Shown one piece after another: positions 21,601-32,973 of a DNA stretch of 64,000 nucleotides. A model generated the notes under the pieces. That model was not told the DNA's origin and made no database searches. It was given only the letters and a program-made list of their open reading frames with translations. Source of the stretch: Acholoe squamosa (lineage: Eukaryota > Annelida > Polychaeta > Phyllodocida > Polynoidae); assembly GCA_949317995.1 (NCBI GenBank), contig OX439038.1, forward strand, positions 37,701,113 through 37,765,112, in the 5' to 3' direction. How positions within the stretch are numbered: the stretch's first letter is position 1; every line of letters begins with the position of its first letter. Position numbers and translations under genes: made by a program.

Positions 21601-21900
21601 TTATTTAAATGAACATAGCAGTTCATTAATGCAATGAGCAAGTCCAAAAAAAACAACTCTGGGAAGTGATACTTTTACCTTATACTTCAGTGAAACAATA
21701 CAATTGAGTGTGATATGATGCTGTACAATGTGGTGCAACACAACTCGATGTTGGGGGGGCGCGAAATATTTTGACCCCTCCTGAATATTTTGGCACCTCT
21801 CAAAGGGGGGGCGGAAAATATTTTCAGGGGTCAAAACAAAAACCCCCTGTTGTTAAAAAATGAACACTCCCTAAGAGATTTGTGAACCCTCACGTTGTAA
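21601..21900. other. Noncoding with G-runs and an inverted repeat
   Basis: TTTTGACCCCT at about 21770 is answered by AGGGGTCAAAA at about 21822 within G-rich runs (GGGGGGGCG twice). It looks like a decayed dispersed repeat. No gene. Confidence 0.4.
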
Positions 21901-22257
21901 ATGAAATGTAGCCTATATAGCAAGACAATTAAAATATCTTACATCTTACCCTATACTGAAATTATGGCAGTATGTGAAACCTGGTTAGATAAACATCATA
22001 ACACAGCCATGGTATCCTACCCAGGATATAATATCATTATAATGGACAGAAGACCACATGTTGATAAGGACTGTGGGGGCCTTTTAATGTATATCAAAAA
22101 GGATATTGGCATTACAGAATGCCCTGACTATGAGGTTATGGTTGCTGATCTGGAAGTACACACTACCAAGTACAGGGTCATTCTGGTTTATAAACCACCT
22201 GAGGTAGGAAACCAACCCATAATGGACTACCTGAAGGCCATTCTGAATAATACTGTA
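21901..22257 (+). pseudogene. LINE endonuclease (APE-type) fragment, cut by insertion
   Basis: About 118 codons resembling the endonuclease domain of CR1/Jockey-like LINEs: IMAVCETWLDKHHN, then YPGYNIIIMDRRPH, CGGLLMYIKKDIGI and YRVILVYKPP. The catalytic region upstream and all of the RT are missing. The frame is interrupted at 22258 by the end of the outermost LTR element, giving its insertion point. It lies to the right of the LINE 3' end at 21014, so it is a separate insertion. Confidence 0.65.
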
Positions 22258-22388
22258 ATGTAAGACCGTCGATGGTTCTGAAAGTAATACGAATACAAGG
22301 ATATCCGGTTCAGAAGGCAACAAGTTTTATTCAGTATCCTAAGTTACAGGGAGCTTAAAGTATTCCGTATGGGTAAGGGGTTGTCCTT
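22258..22388 (-). repeat. 3' part of an LTR of a third type
   Basis: On the minus strand it holds ACTGAATAAAACTTG (poly(A) signal) and ends GGTCTTACA, like the ends of the A and B LTRs (ATTACA, CTTACA), but the rest is unlike either. It is joined directly to truncated A3 ORF3 at about 22389 with no polypurine tract, so its U3 is missing. Confidence 0.5.
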
Positions 22389-25113
22389 CGGCAGGACAAG
22401 AAGACCTCCTCGACCTTCTTAATTTCCTGCTGCTTTATTTTGTCTTCCTCCCTCTTCTGGATCTCATAGACCAGATTGAAGGTGGCTTCAGTCATTGTCC
22501 GCCAGTAGTCGATAGACTTCTGGCGATGGAACGACTGCCACTTGGCCATCAGGTCATTCTGGATCTCAATTGTACGTACGTCTCTATGATCGATGAACGT
22601 ATCCGGATCCTGAAGACCTGACAGGGTACTGGCTATCAGTCCCATAACGGGGACCCGAGGGACCGCGGATGGGGCGATAGCTGGTTCAGGTGCAGTGGCT
22701 TCACTTGGAGGGTGCTGTGTTGAAGGTGGGGGAGGTGGAGGTAGAGCAGCTACCTGGCTAACCACCCGATGGGTCTGGTTACCAGGCATGTCCAGAGCCG
22801 AGACCTGTTGTCCCGACTGGCGACGATCAGCTGGATTAGCTGGTCTGGGCTGATCCTTATAGCCCGACAGGCTTACGGATCGGTCTGCGCGGGTCCGTTT
22901 GGAGGTACTGGTAGCCGAACCTCCATTGCTTCCTTTCGAACGGGCTTTTCCTTTCTCCCGTTTGTCGTCACCTCGCCATTTCTTCACCTTCAGGTGCACC
23001 TTGGTGGGCATCCCGAACTTAGTGCTGGAGTAGTTAAAGGCCAAATACGCCATGAGGTTACCACTACTCCAAGAGCAGAATTCGGGCTCGAATGCCTGAT
23101 CCTTAATTCAATCCTTTGTATTCAACGCAGCCCAATTTGCAAGGAGCTCGTTGAAACACTTTACAGCACGCTTCCGGGTCTTTTCCAGGCCTGTACTGTG
23201 GGCTTTCTGCAAGTGCAGAGCAAAGTCCCAGGGCCAGTGAATGGTGAAGGTGCCGTCACAAAGTTTACCCGGGCGATCTCCGGGGATGCATCGCATCAGA
23301 GGCTTGTGGTGCATGTGATGCTCCACAATATGTCGAGCGAAGCGAGGCTTTGTCTCGAATGTCTTCTCACCGGTGAGCGCGAGCTGACATGACTCAGATG
23401 GGCTACGGCCACCAGTACCTCAAAATCCCCATTGGGTCATAGCCCATTGAACTTTTGTTCTGGCCTCGTAGTTGTAAATAGAACCCAATTTGGACTTGAG
23501 CTGGTTGATCCAAATCAGGTAAAATTTACTTACTGGCGTGTCGTTAGGACCGGACTTCATCCACTCCTCGTCATCGCTATCACCATCTTTATTGACGGCG
23601 CCCGGGCACATGAAGTGGATTGTGTCGTATGCACAATCCGCAAAGCAGTGAGGAGTACGGTCTTTAAACCCCTCGGCTGCATTCTTCCACATCCACTTCT
23701 GATTTTCGTCCTTCAGGACGTCCGTGGTCATTTCTTCCCACGTCATCACAGACTCCAAATCAGATTTGGCTGATGCGGGCAGCTCTAGGTCGCTTCCGCT
23801 CCCCGAGTCGCTGTCCGTGTAAATGCCTGCTCCTCTAGGCTGGGCTCGGCTGGTGGTGGTAGTACCAGTCGAAGCCACAACCGAGGTGGTGGCGGCCGTC
23901 CCGCTGGTGGTAGCAGAGGGTCCTGCAGTAACCGAGGTGGTTACTGTAACTGTTGTCGCTGTGGAGGCTGCAGGCTCCGGGTCGCCCTTGCCCCCCTTCT
24001 TGGGAGTAGAGGGTTTGGGCTCCGCCGGAGACGCTTTTGCTCCATTCTTCTTTTTCCGGCGGCTAGCCTTGGGTGGCTGCGGCGGGGCTTCGGGACTAGA
24101 ATCCGACTTGCGTCCTTGTCCTTAGCCCGAGTGCTTCTCCTGCTACTGACCGGTGAGTCAAAGCCGGAGGCGGCAGTCGCCTTGTGTTGAGCCTGCTGCT
24201 TGCGGTGTGCCCGACGGGCAGCGGCTAACTCCTTCTGCTGTTCGTCAAGTTCACGGCGCTTGGTTTCAACAGCAGCTTGCTGGCGAGAAATGTCCTCCTC
24301 CGAGATTCCACCAGCCGCCTCAGGTATGCTGGCGCCTGGTTCCTTCTCGGATTTGGACCTTTCGATGGCGATCCGAAGGTCCTCCACTTCGAGATCAGAC
24401 TCGGTGAGTGGTACCTTTGGCGCGGGCTTACGGCTCAATTTCTTGACCCGTCCGGATTCCACCAACGACTGTGTGATGGTGGAGTCTGTATCCATGTCGG
24501 ATTCCGACTCTCTCAGCTGGCTCACCTTCCGGGTTATACCTTCAGAAAGAAGCACAGCCAAGTTTTCATCCAGGGCCATAGCTCCTGCCAACCGTCTGTA
24601 GTTGCGGAGCCATGACACCGGCATGTTCTCGGCCAACTCGTCCGTACACGAGTCTATCACCAGAGTCTTAAAATCATCTGGGATATTCTCGGGTTGGCCG
24701 GGCACTTCCGCTAAGGGACAGCATCCAAACATGGAGGGATGCATGGGGATATACGTCCCCCAGCTGGTATATACCACACCCTCCTCCTCGTCCACATGGG
24801 ACAGGCACTGGGTGCGGGTTCTTTATCCCGGAGGATACAGCGGAATGTTCAAGACATCGATGGGGTGTGCCGGACCCGGTACCGTAGGTGATGGTTCCGG
24901 GTTAGGAGGAGGAGGCATCCGCTCCCTGTCTGCGACCTCGGTCGACATGGCAGAGAGATTCTGGGCGGCCTCTTCCACTTCGGGTTCTCGTTCGAGAACA
25001 GCTGTTGAGGAGTCCATGGTCTCCTCTACTCGAGACGAGACCGTCGGGTCCTCGCCTTCATCCAACTGAACGTTGGCCTTTTGACGCGCAGCGTCAATCG
25101 TCCCCTGTGCCAT
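22389..25113 (-). pseudogene. ORF3 of A3, degraded and 3'-truncated
   Basis: Homolog of A2 ORF3, starting with ATG MAQGTIDAARQ at 25113. Recognisable blocks in several frames: the MYPPG region, VVYTSWGTYIPMHPSMFGC (about 24790-24730), the coiled coil with EEDISRQQAAVE (about 24305), RTPHCFADCAYDTIHFMCPG (about 23660-23600), the second zinc-finger region with LHLQKAHSTGLEKTRKRA (about 23220-23170), the Pro-rich linker and the C-terminal coiled coil to SCRR. At 22389 it stops abruptly against foreign LTR sequence. At least four frame changes separate the blocks. Confidence 0.82.
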
Positions 25114-25619
25114 CACAGTGGGATGATCTTCCAATTTAAAAAATTGGCAGCTGTGTTGAACTCCTCCCGAAGGATTCGTCCAACACAAAGGGGAGATAAA
25201 CATGCAGCTATAAGCTGCCGGAGGGTGTAGAATAACTGGAGCAAAACCAGTGATGTCTTACCGCCACGAGTCCACTCTAGTTATGACCAAAATGGCGTCC
25301 AACCTCTCGTCTCGCGAGATCCCGCTATGGGCTATCCGGTGACCTAGTTCCGCGCTTTCCCGCCACGCCTGTGGCCTCACCTAGCGGACTAGATCCGAAC
25401 TAAAATTCAGCTCGGTATACGAGACGCAGGTTGCCACCCGAGTGCTATCGTCTGGAACTTGGCGGTATATACAATGCTATAAAGCGAATGTACCGGTTAA
25501 TCCGTCCCCCCGCACACTGGATACAGCTACCCGAGGAACGCGCGTTCGACACCCCCAGCCGTGGAACATATGTTATTCGCCTACGGCGGACAACACGCAG
25601 CAGCTCGTTGTGTACTGAG
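25114..25619 (-). promoter_or_regulatory. Spacer between pol and ORF3 of A3, promoter relic
   Basis: Aligns with the A1 and A2 spacers. TCTCGCGAGA is kept (25310-25319) and an AAAATGGCG YY1-like word is at about 25290, but the CRE position has mutated. The hairpin at 25155-25184 is kept with one arm mismatch. Confidence 0.5.
25155..25184 (-). promoter_or_regulatory. Conserved UUCG-capped hairpin before ORF3 (A3)
   Basis: Same position and design as in A1 and A2; one outer-arm base differs (GTTCAAC instead of GTCCAAC), allowing a G-U pair in RNA. Confidence 0.5.
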
Positions 25620-25675
25620 TTAGGTAACGGCAGACCTCAACCGAGGACTGCGTCTAACGCCTTGGGTTAGCATCG
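25620..25675 (-). pseudogene. pol: Pol tail of A3, downstream of the B1 insertion
   Basis: Encodes LTQGVRRSPRLRSAVT and a stop, the last residues of A-family Pol. It is separated from the rest of A3 pol (53706 onward) by the B1 insertion. Confidence 0.85.
25672..25675. repeat. Target-site duplication of B1, left copy (ATCG)
   Basis: ATCG immediately left of the LTR at 25676 matches ATCG at 53706-53709 immediately right of the LTR ending 53705. Removing one copy restores the A3 pol frame. Confidence 0.85.
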
Positions 25676-26052
25676 TGTAAGGGTTCGTGGCCTTACGGAC
25701 CTGGGGGGTTCGGGTCTTACGGTTCGGAAAGAAAGAGTAAGACAGTATTCCAAGTGTATGCCAACGGTTAGTTTTATTTCTTAGTGTACACTCACGGCTG
25801 CCGTATGATATCAAAGAGGCAGCTAATATTAAAGAATAATGGTTTACATGGTGTGGAGGCCAGAAGGGCCTCTGACGTAGCGGCTGAGCCCTGGGCTTTA
25901 TATATGGACCCAGGTGTTCGTCGCCAGACGTCCTCACAGACCCGGATCGGTGCTGCCACCTATCCGGAACCTGAGGAACGTCCGACGACTCGACTCACCC
26001 GCCACGTCAGACGGTACCCAACTCCTATGGTTTAATAACGTGTACCTCTACA
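25676..26052 (-). repeat. 3' LTR of B1
   Basis: 377 bp; minus strand TGTAGAGG...CCCTTACA with a TATATAAAG box and AATAAA. Preceded on its own strand by the polypurine tract CTGGGGGAGTGG (26064-26053). Confidence 0.93.
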
Positions 26053-27578
26053 CCACTCCCCCAGACATTTAGGAGGGTGTTATAGTTATAATAATATTAC
26101 CAGGATAACATTTCTATATGTCTAAACCTTTAGTAATAGAGGTACAACCATAGGTATAACGTTAACACCAGGTTAAGTATGAATCGAATGTCATATATAT
26201 ATATTCGATAGTGAATGTAGTTACAAATAACAATTAGGATGTTGAAATATTATACGAATTACTTGAATAAGTGACAGTTGTGTGAAACGGAACTGTTAGT
26301 TAGATTACTATACCATATAATATCATATTATATTTACGGTATAATTAATAAGACAAGTAATATGAATCGTATACATGTGATGATGACAGTTATGTGTAAC
26401 GGAACTGTCGACAATAAATAAATCACATAATAACATCCGTATGTGTTTGTAGTTATTAATACCACATTTGAATATATAGTCTTAAAGAAGACTGTTATAG
26501 TAACTTCACTATATAATGACATGTCGTATATTATTAACATATGAATCCGTTAAGGATTCCGTGAGTAGTACGAATAGGACCATTTATACCATACACTTGA
26601 AAAGAAAAAAAATCACGGTGTGGTAATGAATATAATAATAATATATTATCACCGTGTACCTAATAACCTTTATAGCACCAGATCAATATACTTATTATAC
26701 AATTTGTCTCGCAGGACAATAATGTGTGTTTTCTGGTGAAGTTTAGCGGATCTTATAATATGAATACCAACAATAATCAAAGATCCGTATCAATAAATAT
26801 CTATGTACCCGTATCATAATATGTATATAGTGGATATGCACATACATATAATATTATAGAAAAATAGAAATATGACATTATATACAATATGCAGAAATTA
26901 TAGATGCTGCTGGAGTCCTCTGCTGTAATCCTCCGGGTACTAGTGGGTAGGTGTGGTCAGCTAACCACGGGATGGACGTGCTAGAGTTTATGGTTTCCTT
27001 ATATAGAGTGAACACGGTAGATGAATTTGGGGCAGCTACCCACAATCCTCTAGTAGTGCTAAAATTTATGGTATATCCGAATGGTGTAGAATGTAGAATA
27101 ATAGTCCGGATGTGTCAACAGTGTAGAAAACGTAATCCTTTTTAAGTTTAGTTGACATAAGTAGAAAATAGTCCAATATAGGTTGATCCGGAAGTAATAG
27201 TAGTATTTGATATAAGTCCATTCGGGAGTATAGATGAGTTGTAGAGGTAAATCGTAAAGTCCATCCTAGTAAGTGGTTAGCACGGGTAACAGCAGGAGTC
27301 TGGAACTGGCATCCGGATACGTCTCACAGCAGCAAGTCTACTATCGGATTGTTCATAGGTGAAGTTATAAATCCGAATAGACTATTCAGGGTGCAATAAG
27401 GGTTATACAGCCTGAATTATACAATAAGCTGGTCATGAGAGGAACCCGGAACACATACTATAGGTGTTCATACACTAGTGAAGAAAACATTCGCAGACCT
27501 ATAGGGTTCCGCAAAGACTATATCTGGTTATTTGGTGATGGAGAAAAAAAAATTATGGGAGAAATAACCCTAGCATGC
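26053..27578 (-). other. 3' noncoding region of B1
   Basis: About 1.5 kb of AT-rich DNA between the ORF3 stop and the 3' LTR. Alignable in parts with the B2 remnant (8120-9422). No ORF with a counterpart in B2, so none is called. Confidence 0.75.
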
Positions 27579-30530
27579 TTAAGCGGATTTCTTAGCATGC
27601 TTCTTCTTAAGAAGAGCTAGAGCCGACTCGGGAGTGCCGTCCCACTCGTCCAAGTCGACTCCGAATACCCTCATGAACTTAGTGTTCAAGTTGGTATTCC
27701 GAGTAATCTCCTCTTTTACACGTTTCTCCAGCACGTGCACATCCATAGCTGCCTTTTCTTGGGCAGCTGCGGCAGCCTCCTCCTGGGCCTTCACATCGTC
27801 CCGGATGAGGGTCTCGAGGCGCTGCTTTTCAGCGTCACCCACCTGTTTCATACACAACAGGGTGTCGTTTAGGAGACCCTGATGAAACTCGGTCGCTTTT
27901 TCGCGAACACACTTCTCCCAGTGGGTGTAGATGGCCTTCTGAACATCTGCCTCCCCTTGGCGAGACTTCTCAAACCAAACTTCCGCATTACCGGTTTTAA
28001 TGGTAATAGCGTCCTTTGGTTTCACAGGTGCAGCGACAGCCTTGGGAGGAGTCGATGCGGCCTGTGGACCACTTCCGGGTTTGGGGCTTCCGGACACGCC
28101 TGCCGTTGGTACACAGTAGGCAGGGGGTGCGTTCTGCTTCAATCCCATTTGCAGGTACATGTTCAACTGCTCCTGGGTGAAGGTAACTGGCAGGGCGGCT
28201 GGAGCGGATGCAGATCTGGCGGCAGCAGGTGCTGTGGTCTTCTTTGGCATAAGACGACCATCCTTTCCTACCACCAAGGTCTGGCTCTCAGGTCCAGGTC
28301 CCTGGTTTAAGGACGGAAAGTTACGAGGATTAACTTTCCCAGGCTTAGATACGGCTCCAGCGTATCCGGCAGGTTCGGGCTTCTTGAACACCGGAGTGCC
28401 CTGAGCCTGCTCTGCGGGGTGCCTAGCCAGAGGGGACCTGGAACGGTCCTCCGCTCTGACTTTCAGTTTAGCAGTGGTGCTCTGACCATTACCGTTGCCA
28501 CCACGGTTCTGGTCTCTTCTGCTCCTTTCACGAGCTCTCTTTGCATCCTTTCCGGATTCCTCGCATTTCTGCCAGAGAGACTCGTGCATGTCCAGCTTAC
28601 CCTTTCCAGGAGTCAGGACTATCTTAGCGCGGAGTTTCGAATCCTTAGTCTTCGGAACCTCGCAGAGGACTTGGTCCCCTGGTCGGATCTTAGACCAAGC
28701 ATCCTCGCTCAGACTATCGAACTCCTTCATGAGTTCCTGATGAAGCTCCATGATGCGCTTCCGTGCCCCGTCCAAACCTTCTGCGTGGCATTTCTTCTGG
28801 TGTCTAGCCAGATCACTACGTCGGTTGTATTGCACCTTCGTAGTACACTTCTTGCCCTTCTTACCATAACTCGGATCACAAATGTAAACCGGGTGATGGT
28901 GGAAGTGGGCCTCTACCAGATGCCGTTGAAACCGGGCTGGAGTACTCCAGGTCCGGATCGTGACATCACTCGCATCCTGGCAGATAGAGAAGGGACAGGA
29001 CTTTTGGTCGTCACCGTACCACTTCTCTAAAGCCCAACGCAGCTTCCTCCTCTGGGTATAAGTGTAATACCCTTCGGTGTGGTTTAGCATAAGCCACATC
29101 TTTCGATAGGCTTTGCTCGGATTGGGGTCCTCGTCCGAAAGACGCATCCAATCTTCATCATCTGACTCATTATTTTTGTTGACTGAGTCCGGGCAGGCAT
29201 AGAGGGTAGAGCCGTCCTTCTTTACTCCGTACGCACAGTCGGAGAAGCACGTCGGAATCCGGGTTTTGAATCCAGACTTGGCGTTAGCCCAGCGTTCGGC
29301 CTCGGTTTGAGTTGATGGAGTGGCCTTCTCATCATACTCAACCGAGGACTCGTGCACAGACTCCTCGTCAGACGATTCAACCTCCATGGCAGTACTACCA
29401 GTGGTTGAGGTGCTGGGTTTCGGCTCGGCTCTAGCAGAATCCGGGAGATTCTTGAGCTTCCGAGCAGCGGACCTTCGGTTCTTGCTGACCTTCCAGTCTT
29501 CCTCCGGTTCCTGGGTTCCGGATGCGCTGGAGGTCGAGGCTTCTACCTGAGTGGTAGTACTGCCGGTGGCTGGTGTAGCACTGGCTGAACTCCTGGTGGC
29601 AAGTTTCAGGTCGGGGATAGGAGGTGCGGGTACTTCCGCGGCCCTCTTAGCCTCTTCCTGAGCCTCCTGTTCGGCAGTCATTCGGCGGACGAGAACCGTC
29701 CGAAGGGCTGCACCTTGGTCCATACCGGTTAGTGAATTGTTCTGGACATCCACTAATTCTTGCTCGGTTATATAGAAACCTTCATCCCACTGCTCGAAGT
29801 TAGCAGCGGCTTCCCTGTACTCCTTTGTGGTCCGGTACTGGGGCCGGGTAGCACAAGGGCGTGGGTAAGTTTGCCCCTCAGAATCCGAGACGCAGCCTAC
29901 CCAATCAATATTCGTAGCCTTGACGTTCCACAGGGACTTGTCAGGCTTCGGGTACGCTCCGAGCTCGAAGGCTCGGTTGGCTTCATACACTGTCTCACGG
30001 AAGTCAGCGTCTACCATAAGTCCCCGTTGGAACCACGGCCAGTCTTGAAGCCACTCGGGAGGCGTCCTGGTCAGCTGATTGGGAACCATAACGCCCTCGA
30101 CAGCTATCCGAACTTTCGGGTCCAACCTGACTGGTGTCCCGTCCGCGTAGGTCACTTGCGCCTGCAGTTCCGGGTGGACATACAGGTAGCGACCATCATA
30201 CTCTACTGGGAACGGGTTAGCCACTGCTGGCTTCCACTGATCCTTTGGTCTGTAGACTTGGGTGGTCTCGGACTCTGTCGCTGCGGGTTCAGCACTCGCA
30301 GCCGCTCCGGATCCCTCGGGTGGGAGTGGAGATAACAGTTTCTCTGGCTCATTTAGTGAAAATGAAGCCAGCTTCTCCTCGAACGAGCGATCCGTGGATT
30401 CCTCCACGTCCATCATCTCGCTCTCTTCCTGTGTAACAGGCGACAAAGCTTCCGGAAAAGCTTCTGCGGACGGAGTCAGCTTATCCGGGTCACCGGATAG
30501 CTTGGCTGCAGCTACGGATTCCTCAGCCAT
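27579..30530 (-). CDS. ORF3 of B1: unknown 983-aa protein with two C2H2-like fingers
   Basis: Intact frame between pol and the 3' LTR. I take the ATG at 30530 (SPV-MAEES) rather than the upstream TTG. Order: acidic Ser/Glu N-terminus; a block with NPFPVEYDGRYLYVHPELQ (about residues 105-125); a Thr/Ser/Ala linker; a Cys block GFKTRIPTCFSDCAYGVKK then VNKNNESDDEDWM (about 417-455); two zinc fingers starting CPFSICQ (about 511-575), each ending in H-x4-H; a basic, low-complexity region with VNPRNFPSLNQGPG; an Ala-rich coiled coil; and the C-terminal FGVDLDEWDGTPESALALL. The Cys block, fingers and WDG motif align with A2 ORF3; the N-terminal block does not. No signal peptide or membrane segment. 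Nuclear or nucleic-acid binding is inferred from the fingers. I know no named family for it. Confidence 0.85.
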   Translation of the reverse strand: MAEESVAAAKLSGDPDKLTPSAEAFPEALSPVTQEESEMMDVEESTDRSFEEKLASFSLNEPEKLLSPLPPEGSGAAASAEPAATESETTQVYRPKDQWKPAVANPFPVEYDGRYLYVHPELQAQVTYADGTPVRLDPKVRIAVEGVMVPNQLTRTPPEWLQDWPWFQRGLMVDADFRETVYEANRAFELGAYPKPDKSLWNVKATNIDWVGCVSDSEGQTYPRPCATRPQYRTTKEYREAAANFEQWDEGFYITEQELVDVQNNSLTGMDQGAALRTVLVRRMTAEQEAQEEAKRAAEVPAPPIPDLKLATRSSASATPATGSTTTQVEASTSSASGTQEPEEDWKVSKNRRSAARKLKNLPDSARAEPKPSTSTTGSTAMEVESSDEESVHESSVEYDEKATPSTQTEAERWANAKSGFKTRIPTCFSDCAYGVKKDGSTLYACPDSVNKNNESDDEDWMRLSDEDPNPSKAYRKMWLMLNHTEGYYTYTQRRKLRWALEKWYGDDQKSCPFSICQDASDVTIRTWSTPARFQRHLVEAHFHHHPVYICDPSYGKKGKKCTTKVQYNRRSDLARHQKKCHAEGLDGARKRIMELHQELMKEFDSLSEDAWSKIRPGDQVLCEVPKTKDSKLRAKIVLTPGKGKLDMHESLWQKCEESGKDAKRARERSRRDQNRGGNGNGQSTTAKLKVRAEDRSRSPLARHPAEQAQGTPVFKKPEPAGYAGAVSKPGKVNPRNFPSLNQGPGPESQTLVVGKDGRLMPKKTTAPAAARSASAPAALPVTFTQEQLNMYLQMGLKQNAPPAYCVPTAGVSGSPKPGSGPQAASTPPKAVAAPVKPKDAITIKTGNAEVWFEKSRQGEADVQKAIYTHWEKCVREKATEFHQGLLNDTLLCMKQVGDAEKQRLETLIRDDVKAQEEAAAAAQEKAAMDVHVLEKRVKEEITRNTNLNTKFMRVFGVDLDEWDGTPESALALLKKKHAKKSA

Positions 30531-30967
30531 GACTGGGGAATCGCCCACGGGAGTAAAGTACTCCTTTTTCCGGCTTTTACGGCGCCGGGGCCGACACAAA
30601 CGGAGCGAGCTCGACCGTCTTGGACGTTACCGAAAAACAATATGGCGACAGGCCAGCATTCGTGACGTCATTTCCCCGTTGCGCGCGGGGTCACGAGAGG
30701 TCAGCCGAGACTGGACACTGTGACGTCATGCGGAAACGCACGTGCTACGAGCGGTACATCAACAAACTGATTGTTTTTAGGTAATTATCGCTCACGCCGA
30801 TGACTCGTCTGGGGATTTAAGTGGAGTTTATGGAAAGCTTAAGCAAATCCACCGGATTATCCGTCCACTACCCATTGGTACATCATGCGGCGGCGACAAA
30901 TAAGCCTTCCAGGTCAGTTGTCATCCGTTCCTCTAAATGTAAACATTACACCCGTTGTGTATACAGG
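30531..30967 (-). promoter_or_regulatory. Spacer between pol and ORF3 of B1, promoter-like
   Basis: About 440 bases, GC-rich near ORF3. It has two CRE palindromes TGACGTCA (30663-30670, 30721-30728), an E-box CACGTG (30739-30744), a GCGCGC run (30680-30687) and an ATGGCG word (about 30642). They lie about 110-210 bases upstream of the ORF3 ATG, as in family A. No TATA box. An independent ORF3 promoter is inference. Confidence 0.45.
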
Positions 30968-32973
30968 TTAGGTCACTGCAGTCCTCTGGGCAATTCGAGG
31001 GCTGCGATGAACGTATCTCCCCTTCTCGGATAGTTCTTTATCGGACCTGACAGTCTGAAGAGCCTTTTCTAGGTGCTTCTTAGCCTTAGAAACACCTTTC
31101 CTCTTCTTTTTGTCTTCACCTGCCGAGACTTTTTTAACTCCCCCACGCTTAATCGGTGTTGGCGTGGGTGTCACTGATTAGGAACACTTTTTAGGCCTAC
31201 CACGACCACGCTTCACTGTAGTGTTCTTTACCTGGTCTATTATGCGATTCTGGTTCAGGATCTTTCCGGAACCTTCACCATACATTTCTGTGGAGGTCTC
31301 CCTCCCAGACCATTTCCTTAATCTAGCCACATTTGACTTATAAAGTCGACCAAGGTCAGATTTGATAATTACGGTACAATCACTGATAACTTGTGTTATA
31401 GTAAAGGGACCATCCCAATTAGACGCTAATTTTACGTGTCTAAGTGGTTCATGTAGTCTGAGAACTCTGTCTCCGGATTGGAATTTCCGATGCCTTAGAT
31501 CGGTATCGTATCCTACTTTCTGCCATTTGGCGCTTTTCTCCAAATCAATTCGGACAGACTCATATGCTTTTTTAAATCTGTCTCTTAAACATTCCACAAA
31601 AACTACATGGCAAGGTAGTTCAGGGTCCATCCCTACGACTCCAAAAACTAGGTCAGCAGGCATTATCAAATCCTCTCCGAATACTAAAAGGTTCGGAGTA
31701 CAATTTGTACTTGAATGTACCGTACTGTTATAAGCATGTGCCACGAAATGACATTGCTCATCCCAGTCATCCATATGTTCATTAACGAGTGACTTTAGAA
31801 CTTGGATGAGGGTTCTATTGAACCTTTCTACCAATCCGTCGCTTTGTGGCCTATACGGGCTGGTTCTAGTCTTGCAAATAGCTAAGTATTCGCACATACC
31901 CTGCCAGAGATTTGATTCGAATTCTCTGCCTTGGTCACTGTGTAACATTAATGGTACACCGAAACTTAGTACCCAACCTTTTACAAAGGCTTTGGCACAA
32001 GTAACTGCTTTGTGGTCCGGTAGTGGAAATACTTTAGTGTATTTCGTATAATAATCACACACTACCATCATACAGGTATTATCATTAGCGGTTGTATTAA
32101 ATCCACTAATAATATCTACCCCGATTCTTGCGAATCTAACTCCGAAAAGTTCTTGGGATAGGGGAAGTTTGCCCATCCCGGGTCCGGGTTTATTTTTACA
32201 ACAATCCGGACAGGTGATTACCCATCTTTGCAAGTCCCGTGTCATGCCAGGCCAATAGTATTTCTTGGAAAGTCGTGCTAACGAGCGTTTCCTTCCGAAA
32301 TGACCACTGGTCCGATGTCCATGACAGAAGTACATAATGTCATGTCTCATAGCATGTGGTATCACCACTTGCATGATTCTCTCACCATTATTACATGGCT
32401 TCCAACGGTATAACACGCCTTTCCGGACTTCAAGCTCGGTCCATTGAGCAAGAAACCTTCTCATTTCTCGATTTTCCAGAGAGACCTCAGGCCTAACTGG
32501 ACGTATACCCTTTGGTACTAATTGCAATAGCTGCGCAGTTATCGAGTCAGCTTCCTGGAAACGTCGTATGTGATCCATAGACCAATCCAGTACACTGGCA
32601 ACTAGGGGTTCGAATGGTCTTCGAATCCCTGCTAGCACTGCCCTATGAGCTCCACAATCAGTACAATCCGGATTATCACATTTCCGGATTGGTATTCGAG
32701 ACAAGGCATCAGCATTCAAATGCTTCACTCCAGGTCTATGCTGAATTTGGTGATGTTCAAGCCCATATTCTGATAGATGGGCTAACCATCGGCCTAACAT
32801 TCCTTCAGCATCTCGGAAGTTCAGTAGCCATCTCAACGAGGAATGATCCGTACGCAATGTAAAGTTCGTTCCCCATAGGAAATGTTTGAACTTCTTGGTG
32901 TATACAACTACTGCTAACAGCTCTCTTTTGGTTGTGCAGTAATTGCGCTGAGTTTTACTCAGTGTATTGCTGG
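30968..32973 (-). pseudogene. pol: Distal pol of B1: RNase H end, integrase and basic tail
   Basis: Continues pol from 44804 across the A2 insertion: NTLSKTQRNYCTTKRELLAV, RTDHSSLRWLL and ADALSR (RNase H), then the integrase zinc site (HGHRTSGHFG, CPDCCKNKPG), catalytic core with VDIISG, HSDQGREFES and VERFNR (D, D, E), a GPF module and an AT-hook-like RGRGRPKK. A TAA at 31178-31180 stops the frame; the same frame then continues to 30968 with a Lys-rich tail ending RTAVT, matching the LRSAVT end of family A. So the stop is either a mutation in an older, longer tail or a read-through site. Confidence 0.88.
32970..32973. repeat. Target-site duplication of A2, left copy (CTGG)
   Basis: CTGG before the LTR at 32974 equals CTGG at 44804-44807 after the LTR ending 44803. 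Collapsing them restores the AFASNTLSK stretch of B1 pol. Confidence 0.9.
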
